Source of the DNA: Clostridia bacterium
GTDB taxonomy: Bacteria > Bacillota_A > Clostridia > Christensenellales > UBA1242
DNA length: 22,022 nt
Assembly (NCBI GenBank): GCA_017403205.1
Contig: JAFQOM010000077.1
Span: 1-22,022, forward strand
Direction: 5' to 3'
Below the pieces are notes generated by a model. That model had not been told where the DNA came from, did not search any database, and was given only the letters and a program-made list of their open reading frames with translations. The position numbers and the translations under genes are program-made. This document shows, piece after piece, positions 15,453 through 22,022 of this stretch (positions are counted from its first letter, which is position 1; every line of letters starts with the position of its first letter).

Positions 15453-16253
15453 TTAAAATAGTGTTTTTTGTTTTGATTTTTTGTTTTGAACAATATTTAT
15501 TGTTAATAAAATAATAAACGCTACAACTAAAATTATAGTAGATAATGATCTTAATACAGGCATTACGCCTTTAAATTTAAGTTTGTTGTATAAGTATTGT
15601 GGTATTGTATCTACACTAGAACTTACAAAAGTTGATATAGTAAAATCATCTAAACTTATTGTAAAAGCCAATGCAAAGCCAGAAAATATTGCTGGTAATA
15701 ATTGAGGGATCATAACTTTCCACAATGTTTTTGTAGGTGTTGCACCAAGGTCAAGACCTGCTTCATAAACATTTGGATCTAGTTGAGTTAATTTTGGTAA
15801 AATTGACATTATTACATATGGGCAACAAATAACTGTGTGGGCTACAATTAATGTAGCGTAACCGTCTGGTATAACTTGAACTAATATAAAAAACATCATA
15901 AAAGCTGCTGCTGTAACAATATCAGCGTTTACCATTGTTATTTGGGTTATGCCGTCCATAAGTTTTTTGCCAGATTTTTTCATATTGTAAATTCCAATGG
16001 AAGTGATGGCTCCTATCAAGCAGGCAAGTAGAGAAGCTGTTAAACCTACAATTAAAGTATTTAATAAAGCCGTCATAATTTCTGGGTCTGCAAACATTTC
16101 TTTGTATAAGTCAAAGCTAAAGCCGTTCCATGTTCCTATTGTTTTTGAAGTCGTAAATGAATATACAACAAGTAAAAGTGTAGGGGCATAAACCAAAATT
16201 GCCATTAAAGTTATAAATATAATAGATATTAGTTTGCTTTTTTTGTGTTTCAT
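15453..16253 (-). CDS. potC: Polyamine ABC transporter permease PotC
   Basis: One of two membrane subunits forming the import channel. The 266-aa protein has about six hydrophobic segments and the cytoplasmic EAA loop, YEAGLDLGATPTKTLWKV, that docks onto the PotA ATPase. Length fits PotC. Its ATG overlaps the TGA of potB by four bases (ATGA), and its ribosome binding site GGAGGTAG lies within the last codons of potB, so the two are translationally coupled. The PotC assignment rests on gene order (A-B-C-D) and the shorter N terminus. Confidence 0.95.
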   Translation of the reverse strand: MKHKKSKLISIIFITLMAILVYAPTLLLVVYSFTTSKTIGTWNGFSFDLYKEMFADPEIMTALLNTLIVGLTASLLACLIGAITSIGIYNMKKSGKKLMDGITQITMVNADIVTAAAFMMFFILVQVIPDGYATLIVAHTVICCPYVIMSILPKLTQLDPNVYEAGLDLGATPTKTLWKVMIPQLLPAIFSGFALAFTISLDDFTISTFVSSSVDTIPQYLYNKLKFKGVMPVLRSLSTIILVVAFIILLTINIVQNKKSKQKTLF

Positions 16254-17071
16254 AGTGTTCTACCTCCGTTTTTAAGGGTAGGTTTGCCAGAACCTTCTGT
16301 TATTTTGTTGAGTAAACTAGATATTACAACAGAAATCATTATAAGAACTAGCATTACAAAAGCAAGTGCAGAGCCAATATTATACATGCTTTTTTGGAAC
16401 CAGAAGTAAATTTCGTTACCAAACAACCAGTATTGACTAGAACCTAAAATATCGTTTATGGCAAAGGTAGAAACTGATGGCATAAATACCATTAATATTC
16501 CGCTTGTAATTCCAGGAATAGATAAAGGAAGTTTTACTTTTGTAAATGTTTTAAAGTCGTTGGCCCCTAAATCGTTAGAAGCTTCAAAATACCCCTTGTT
16601 CATATTTGAAAGAACTGTGTAAATAGGAAGTAGCATAAAAGGGAAGAAATCATAAACCATACCGATTAATGATAAGAAAAATCCCTTATCAATTTGTAAA
16701 AATTCGTTGAATAGAAGTTTTACAGAATAAATTCTTAAAAGAGAGTTAATCCACATAGGTAGAACAAATATCATAACAATAATAAAAGTTTTGTTTGATT
16801 TTATTCGACATAATGCCATTGCTAGTGGGTAGGCAAGTAACAAACAAATGAGTGTAGTTAAAAATGCCATTAAAAATGATATACCCATAATTTTCCATGT
16901 AGATGACTCTGTAAATAAACTAAAGTTAGAAAGTGTAAAATGTCCAGTATATTTATCTGTAAAAGCATAATACATGAGTATTAATAATGGAACAATAACA
17001 AAAACAACAGAAATAATTGTATATGGAAAGGCAAACTGTGTTTTTGAAAACTTTAAACGAGGTCTTTTCAT
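16250..17071 (-). CDS. potB: Polyamine ABC transporter permease PotB
   Basis: The partner channel subunit. The 273-aa protein has about six membrane segments and the EAA loop YFEASNDLGANDFKTFTKV, the contact for PotA. Its start follows the potA stop by six bases, and the ribosome binding site GAGGAGG is made from the glutamate codons that end potA. The two ends of this gene are therefore both built for coupled translation (overlap with potC at 16250-16253). It ends with TGA. Nothing is unusual in length or motif. Confidence 0.95.
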   Translation of the reverse strand: MKRPRLKFSKTQFAFPYTIISVVFVIVPLLILMYYAFTDKYTGHFTLSNFSLFTESSTWKIMGISFLMAFLTTLICLLLAYPLAMALCRIKSNKTFIIVMIFVLPMWINSLLRIYSVKLLFNEFLQIDKGFFLSLIGMVYDFFPFMLLPIYTVLSNMNKGYFEASNDLGANDFKTFTKVKLPLSIPGITSGILMVFMPSVSTFAINDILGSSQYWLFGNEIYFWFQKSMYNIGSALAFVMLVLIMISVVISSLLNKITEGSGKPTLKNGGRTL

Positions 17072-17077
17072 TTGAAA

Positions 17078-18592
17078 TTATTCCTCCTCTGATTCTTCGT
17101 CATTAGTTTCTTCTATTTTTTCAACGCTAATTGCATTAGGATTGATTTTTATACCAACGCGGTCGTTAATATCCCATTCATCTTTAGTATCAATATAAAA
17201 ATCTTCATCTGTATCGGTATAAACTTGAACTTGATTATAGGCACCTTTATAAAGTGTTTGTGTTACGTTTGCGCCAATAACACCGTCTTTTTCGTCATCA
17301 GTTAAAATAACATCTTCAAACTTAACTTTAACTTTTACTTTATCGCCTTTTTCTAAACTTGATTGTTCTTCAATTTCAAATTCGCCACCACAAAATTCAA
17401 CGGTATTAGATGATGTTATTTCTCCAATAAATTCATTGATTGTGCGCAACTTTTTCATAACGTGAATACTATCTGGGCTAAAGTGAAGCTTAACTTCGCT
17501 ATCTACTTTAGCGTCTTGGGTTGATTGAACGGTAAACTCATAGTCATTGCATAAAACTTCCATTTGGAAGAATGTGCCCTTAAAACAAGAAGATAAAACT
17601 TTGCCGTTTAGGCCAGGTTTGTCGCTGTCTGGTTTAACTATTTGAATATCTTCTGGGCGAATAACGATATCAACCTTTTCGTTTTTATCAAAGCCCTTAT
17701 CTAAACATTCAAATGTATTGCCTAAAAATTTGATAGAGTAGTCTTTTAACATTTGGCCGCCCAAAATATTACTTTCGCCAATAAAGTCAGCAACAAATGC
17801 ATTTGCAGGTTCGTCATAAATCTTTTTAGGGGTGCCTATTTGTTGAATAAGCCCATCGTTTAAAACAACAACCTCGTCAGACATTGTTAAAGCTTCTTCT
17901 TGGTCGTGTGTTACATAAATAAATGTAATGCCCAAATTTTTGTGTATTTTCATAAGTTCTATTTGCATTTCTTTGCGCATTTTAAGGTCAAGTGCACCAA
18001 GAGGCTCGTCAAGAAGCAAAACCTTTGGTTCACACACAATGGCACGAGCAATAGCAACTCTTTGTTGTTGACCTCCACTTAATGTATTTACGTTTCTGTA
18101 ACCATAACCCTCTAGGTTAACTATTTTTAAAGCAGATTTAACTTTTTCTAAAATATATTTTTCTTTAAGTTTTTTTGCGTATATTTTGGTTTTTATTTTT
18201 GCAAAAATTCCTTTTTGCAATTTAGCATACTCGTCAACATCTTTTTTTAAGTTTTCTGGCAAGTCTTTTAAATTTAAGCCAAAGGCGATGTTTTTATAAA
18301 CATTAAGGTGAGGGAATAATGCGTATTTTTGAAAAACAGTGTTAACAGGGCGTTTGTATGGTGGAATATCTGTTACGTCTTGATCTTCTATGTATATTTT
18401 TCCTGTTGATGGATTTTCAAAACCAGCAATCATACGAAGTAAAGTTGTTTTTCCACACCCGCTTGCGCCAAGAAGGGTAACAAACTTACCACGTTTAATA
18501 GATAAATTCATGTTATCTATAACAGTTACTCCGTCAAAAATTTTTGTTACGTTTTCAACTTTAATAATATTATCTAATTTTTTTTCTGCCAT
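17078..18592 (-). CDS. potA: Polyamine ABC transporter ATP-binding protein PotA, enlarged form
   Basis: ATPase that powers PotBC. Seen: Walker A GASGCGKT (42-49, K48), Q-loop Q88, signature LSGGQQQ (171-177), Walker B LLLDEP (192-197) and H-loop H229 in VTHDQEE. At 504 aa it is much longer than E. coli PotA (378 aa). Two things explain this. First, about 33 extra, mostly basic residues (about 115-147) lie in the helical subdomain between Q-loop and signature. Second, the C-terminal regulatory region is duplicated: 269-381 and 387-492 align along their length (FIGE start, RPEDI/FEDV, KG..FFQMEV/KGAYNQVQV, SPDSIHV/NPNAISV). The protein ends in an acidic tail (EESEEE). AAAAGGA precedes the start, 18 bases after the regulator gene. 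All catalytic residues are intact. Confidence 0.95.
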   Translation of the reverse strand: MAEKKLDNIIKVENVTKIFDGVTVIDNMNLSIKRGKFVTLLGASGCGKTTLLRMIAGFENPSTGKIYIEDQDVTDIPPYKRPVNTVFQKYALFPHLNVYKNIAFGLNLKDLPENLKKDVDEYAKLQKGIFAKIKTKIYAKKLKEKYILEKVKSALKIVNLEGYGYRNVNTLSGGQQQRVAIARAIVCEPKVLLLDEPLGALDLKMRKEMQIELMKIHKNLGITFIYVTHDQEEALTMSDEVVVLNDGLIQQIGTPKKIYDEPANAFVADFIGESNILGGQMLKDYSIKFLGNTFECLDKGFDKNEKVDIVIRPEDIQIVKPDSDKPGLNGKVLSSCFKGTFFQMEVLCNDYEFTVQSTQDAKVDSEVKLHFSPDSIHVMKKLRTINEFIGEITSSNTVEFCGGEFEIEEQSSLEKGDKVKVKVKFEDVILTDDEKDGVIGANVTQTLYKGAYNQVQVYTDTDEDFYIDTKDEWDINDRVGIKINPNAISVEKIEETNDEESEEE

Positions 18593-18610
18593 TTTAGTTT
18601 TTCCTTTTGT

Positions 18611-19144
18611 TTAAAAATTTGGAGGGTTTGATACCCATATTATTTTTGCGCGTGATGCGCCAATGTTTTTTATGTAGTGAGGTTTGTCAGCTGTAAAATA
18701 AAAGGTTTCGTTCGTTTTTACAATAAAAGATTTTTTTCCAACAACTAGCTCTATCTTCCCATTTAAAACAAAACCAAATTCTTCACCTTCATGGGGCATA
18801 TCTTTTTCAGTTTGACAATTTTCGTTTATATCTATAATAATAGGCTCCATAGAATTTTTTTGCGCGCTAGGTACTAACCATTTTATTGTTGTAGTATCTG
18901 TAATTTTTTCTATATATTCATCTTTTTTAAAAACAATTTGGGTTCCGTCGCTTTCATCAAAAAACTCACCAAATGTTGTGCCTAAGGCATTTAACAAATC
19001 TTTTAAAGTTTCTATAGACGGGGTTGTTAAATCGTTTTCTAATTGACTGATATAACCTTTTGTTAGTTCGCATCTATCGGCAAGCTCTTCTTGTGTTAGG
19101 TTTTTTATCTGTCTTAAGTTTTTTATTTTTAAACCTAATTCCAT
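18611..19144 (-). CDS. XRE-family regulator with C-terminal cupin domain, probable regulator of the pot operon
   Basis: The 177-aa protein has an N-terminal helix-turn-helix of the XRE/Cro type (about 3-62, IKNLRQIKNLTQEELADRC, then ISQLENDLTTPSIETL) and a C-terminal cupin barrel (about 105-175, with PHEGEEFGFVLNGKIEL and an HYIKN turn). This is the layout of PuuR-like regulators, where the cupin is thought to sense a small molecule. AAAGGA lies eight bases before the ATG. It is the first gene of the operon, directly before potA, which suggests that it senses polyamine or a related metabolite and controls its own transcript. The ligand is inferred from context. An 8-bp inverted repeat at the expected transcription start (19306-19328) is a candidate operator. 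Confidence 0.9.
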   Translation of the reverse strand: MELGLKIKNLRQIKNLTQEELADRCELTKGYISQLENDLTTPSIETLKDLLNALGTTFGEFFDESDGTQIVFKKDEYIEKITDTTTIKWLVPSAQKNSMEPIIIDINENCQTEKDMPHEGEEFGFVLNGKIELVVGKKSFIVKTNETFYFTADKPHYIKNIGASRAKIIWVSNPPNF

Positions 19145-19232
19145 TTGAAAAATCCTTTATTTAAAATTAATTTTTGAAATAAATATAAAAAAACAAATTT
19201 TAATTTATCCTAAAATTTAGCCTATAAAAAGC

Positions 19233-19296
19233 AAAAAAAACTTGCCAAGTGGTTAATTATTTTAAAAAAATATTAAGCCAAACCTAGTAAGTTTTT
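19233..19296 (-). terminator. Putative intrinsic terminator / attenuator in the pot operon leader
   Basis: On the minus strand, AAAAACTTaCTAGG (19296-19283) pairs with CTTGGcAAGTTTTT (19249-19236). That stem holds 13 pairs with one A/C mismatch and two G-T wobbles. The helix continues inward as TGG(c)TTAAT with ATTAACCA (19280-19272 with 19257-19250). Eight U residues (19240-19233) follow at once. It sits about 35 to 95 nt into the leader and about 90 nt before the first start codon. This is what an attenuator looks like, but no anti-terminator or ligand pocket is recognisable. Confidence 0.5.
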
Positions 19297-19305
19297 ATTA
19301 AACAT

Positions 19306-19328
19306 AAAGTTTAAGATTGCTAAACTTT
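19306..19328. promoter_or_regulatory. Inverted repeat at the pot transcription start, candidate operator
   Basis: AAAGTTTA (19306-19313) and TAAACTTT (19321-19328) are perfect 8-bp arms around a 7-bp spacer. The expected pot transcription start is at about 19329, so the repeat covers the first 24 transcribed bases. It could be the binding site of the XRE-cupin regulator or a 5'-end hairpin of the mRNA. Confidence 0.5.
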
Positions 19329-19335
19329 CTGATGT

Positions 19336-19364
19336 ATTGTATAATAACATATATTAGTTGTCAA
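19336..19364 (-). promoter_or_regulatory. Promoter of the regulator-potABCD operon
   Basis: On the minus strand: TTGACA (19364-19359), a 17-bp spacer and TACAAT (19341-19336, five of six). The start would be near 19329, giving a leader of about 185 nt to the ATG at 19144, much longer than other leaders in the window. Confidence 0.78.
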
Positions 19365-19384
19365 TACCTTTTAAAAAAAATATT

Positions 19385-19413
19385 TTGAAAAAATTTAAAA
19401 AATATGATAGACT
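19385..19413 (+). promoter_or_regulatory. Candidate tgt promoter
   Basis: TTGAAA (19385-19390), a 17-bp spacer and TAGACT (19408-19413) preceded by TG at 19405-19406 (extended -10). This is the same kind of layout as the nrdD promoter. Transcription would start near 19420, about 77 nt before ATG 19497. Confidence 0.55.
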
Positions 19414-19493
19414 TTTTAAGATTAAATTATTTTTAATTTTTAATTTTAAAAAGTTGTTAAATAATAAGCGTTGATTAAAAGGAAAATTTATAA

Positions 19494-20612
<1,119 letters not shown>

Positions 20613-20663
20613 CAAATTATATGAATAATTTTAAAGATTTTAGGAGAACACTAGTCTTTTTGT

Positions 20664-20691
20664 TTGAAAATAAAAAAAATTAATGTATAAT
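20664..20691 (+). promoter_or_regulatory. Promoter of yajC
   Basis: TTGAAA (20664-20669), a 16-bp spacer and a perfect TATAAT (20686-20691). The start would be near 20698. yajC can thus be transcribed independently of tgt, 130 bases upstream. Confidence 0.72.
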
Positions 20692-20742
20692 TTTTTTGTT
20701 TTTAAAATAAAAATTAATATTTGATAGGGAGAGAATAAAATT

Positions 20743-21129
20743 ATGTTAAATTTATTAGGTGAAGCAAGTTCTAGTTTGGGTTCAATTATTCCTTTGATTA
20801 TTTTGGCGGTATTGCTAGTTGGAATGTTTGTTTTTAATGCAATGAGCAGAAAAAAGAATCAAGAAAAAGCTGCAAAAATGATGGAAGAACTTAAAAAGGG
20901 AGATAAAGTTATAATATATCCTGGTATTTATGCAGAGGTTGTTAGTATGAGAGAAACAAACATGGGCAAAGTTTTAGTGGTTTCTACAGGTGATAAATCT
21001 AGCAAAAAAGTAAGTTATATGGAAGTTAATGCCGGTGCTATTGTTGGTATGGATACTAAAGAAGATTTGGTGTTGGATGAAAATGGAGATGTTATTGAAC
21101 CAACAAATCCAGAAGAACCAAAAATTTAA
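20743..21129 (+). CDS. yajC: Sec translocon accessory protein YajC
   Basis: A small membrane protein that associates with SecDF-YidC in protein export. The 128-aa product has one membrane segment (about 14-33, IIPLIILAVLLVGMFVFNAM), the typical basic RKKNQEKAAKMMEELKKGDKV that follows it, and a small beta-rich cytosolic domain (IYPGIYAEVVS). The C-terminal extension is acidic (EDLVLDENGDVIEPTNPEEPK). AGGGAGAG (20726-20733) precedes ATG 20743. The position just after tgt is the common one in Firmicutes. secD/secF are not in the window. Confidence 0.94.
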   Translation: MLNLLGEASSSLGSIIPLIILAVLLVGMFVFNAMSRKKNQEKAAKMMEELKKGDKVIIYPGIYAEVVSMRETNMGKVLVVSTGDKSSKKVSYMEVNAGAIVGMDTKEDLVLDENGDVIEPTNPEEPKI

Positions 21130-21157
21130 AAGACAGGTAATAAAAATTTGAGATGTA

Positions 21158-21189
21158 AAAAAACTTATTGCGGAAGTAATAAGTTTTTT
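21158..21189 (+). terminator. yajC terminator
   Basis: A 12-bp perfect stem (AAAAAACTTATT at 21158-21169 with AATAAGTTTTTT at 21178-21189) around the GC-rich loop GCGGAAGT (21170-21177), with six T residues at the end. It lies 28 bases after the stop. The loop and 5' arm are complementary to 21271-21288. Confidence 0.85.
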
Positions 21190-21227
21190 GTTTTAAAAGG
21201 TTATTTTTCTAAGGGATTTATTTGATT

Positions 21228-21268
21228 ATAATATTGTGTATAATTTAATATTTGAACACAAATATTAT
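21228..21268 (+). other. AT-rich hairpin within the yajC downstream region
   Basis: ATAATATTGTGT (21228-21239) pairs with ACACAAATATTAT (21256-21268) over 12 pairs with one bulged A; the loop is 16 nt. It ends two bases before the 3' partner (21271-21288) of the long-range pairing, so the two helices could stack. Confidence 0.5.
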
Positions 21269-21615
21269 CAACTTCCGCAGAGTTTTTTAATTGTTATTTA
21301 GTTGTTGTTTCTCTAACATTTAGCCATGTTTTTTTGTATGAAAGTCTGTTGGCTATAAAGCATTTTCAACTTCGCTTGGCTCTATTAGTAATATGGAATT
21401 TGAAATGTTTTGTTGTTGATTGTTCACAAAAAATCTCCTCACTGTTTACAGCATTGTATTATATTTTTTTTGTTATGTATATATTTGAAATTAATATTGC
21501 AATTTATGTAAATTTTTAAATCTTAAAACAATCATAAAAATTGCTAAGTTGGCATAAATTTTTATAAAGATTATTATTTTGAGTTTGCCTCAAAAATAAA
21601 GTAGGAGATTGTTTA

Positions 21616-22011
21616 ATGAGTAATGAAGTTGCAGTTAAAAACAAAACAAATATTTTTTCATGCTTTATAAAGGGAATTTTTGTTTCGCTAATAACAACAC
21701 TTATAGGTATTTTTTTGTTTGCATTGATTTTAAAGTTTGTAAATTTAGGTGATACAATTATAAAAATTGTTAATCAAATTATAAAAATTTTAAGTGTTCT
21801 TTTTGGTGTTAAGATATGTTTAAAAGGCAATAAAACAAAAGGATTATTAAAAGGTATTGTTGTTGGTGTTTTGTATACAGTATTTTCTTATTTTATTTTT
21901 TCTATATTAGTTTCTAATTTTGCCTTTGGTTTAAATTTTTTATATGATATTTTATTTTTAGGTTTAGCGGGCCTTGTATGTGGGGTAATTTTTGTAAATG
22001 GCAAAAAATAA
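21616..22011 (+). CDS. TIGR04086-type four-helix membrane protein
   Basis: The 131-aa protein is almost entirely hydrophobic, with about four membrane segments (roughly 17-42, 48-68, 75-99 and 108-127), short basic loops (CLKGNKTKGLLKG) and a Lys tail. Size, four-segment pattern, glycine-rich third and fourth helices and the position after tgt-yajC match the TIGR04086 family of clostridial membrane proteins, whose function is unknown. AGGAG (21603-21607) lies eight bases before ATG 21616. A hairpin (21574-21599) precedes it. No promoter stands out. The assignment rests on pattern and context, not on catalytic motifs. Confidence 0.75.
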   Translation: MSNEVAVKNKTNIFSCFIKGIFVSLITTLIGIFLFALILKFVNLGDTIIKIVNQIIKILSVLFGVKICLKGNKTKGLLKGIVVGVLYTVFSYFIFSILVSNFAFGLNFLYDILFLGLAGLVCGVIFVNGKK

Positions 22012-22022
22012 GAGCTAAAAAT

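Larger units (their letters stand above)
21130..21615. other. Long intergenic region with alternative RNA pairings
   Basis: 486 bases with no convincing gene. It holds the yajC terminator (21158-21189), a segment at 21271-21288 that can pair with the terminator's 5' arm and loop, a 12-bp hairpin (21228-21239 / 21256-21268), a short minus-strand frame with a good ribosome binding site (21353-21440), and a hairpin just before the last gene (TTATTTTGAG 21574-21583 / CTCAAAAATAA 21589-21599). I recognise no known RNA family here. Confidence 0.6.

Noticed and set aside
20633..20660. Hairpin after tgt (AAAGA / TCTTT) as a terminator
   Set aside because: Only about five A/T-rich pairs with a large loop; too weak to call, and tgt may read through into yajC.
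21334..21519. A 61-codon plus-strand frame starting at TTG in the yajC downstream gap
   Set aside because: It has no ribosome binding site, a TTG start, a hydrophobic low-complexity composition expected from T-rich DNA, and no recognisable motif. I treat it as non-coding.

Overview
The window looks like chromosomal DNA from a low-G+C, anaerobic, Clostridia-like Firmicute. It is strongly AT-rich (roughly 30% G+C by eye, not counted). Genes have AAGGA/GGAGG-type ribosome binding sites, and many are followed by stem-loop plus T-run terminators. TGA is used as a stop, so the code is standard and this is not a Mycoplasma-type genome. A class III (oxygen-sensitive) ribonucleotide reductase, FloA, a lipobox-bearing PotD and the neighbourhood ruvCAB-queA ... 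tgt-yajC-TIGR04086 all fit an uncultured gut-type clostridial lineage. The genus cannot be read from the sequence.

Layout, left to right. (1) 1-1306: the 3' end of an unidentified gene, then a monocistronic cysteine-synthase-family gene. (2) 1339-2698: a stand-alone gene for a membrane-anchored coiled-coil protein of unknown role. (3) 2749-4803: a patatin-like phospholipase followed by a ComEC-like metallo-beta-lactamase-fold protein anchored at both ends. (4) 4831-7844: nrdD-nrdG behind a promoter that overlaps a near-consensus NrdR box. (5) 7952-9878: floA and a partner gene encoding an unknown single-pass membrane protein. (6) 9920-10703: a suppressor-of-fused (SUFU) domain protein with its own promoter and terminator. 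(7) 10717-14068: ruvC-ruvA-ruvB-queA, i.e. Holliday-junction processing plus the queuosine enzyme QueA. (8) 14071-19364, minus strand: an XRE-cupin regulator and potA-potB-potC-potD, a polyamine ABC importer. (9) 19385-22011: tgt (queuosine), yajC (Sec accessory) and a TIGR04086-type membrane protein.

The commonly adjacent genes queA and tgt are separated here by the opposite-strand regulator-pot block. That block converges on queA through a bidirectional terminator and diverges from tgt.

Most of the window is ordinary housekeeping. The parts most worth a second look are: PotA, which has a basic helical insertion and an internal duplication of its C-terminal regulatory region; the roughly 185-nt pot leader, which holds what looks like an intrinsic terminator before the first gene; the 486-nt yajC-TIGR04086 gap, where the loop and 5' arm of the yajC terminator can re-pair with a segment about 100 nt downstream; and the nrdD control region. 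I found no clear defence system, CRISPR array, insertion sequence or tRNA/rRNA gene.
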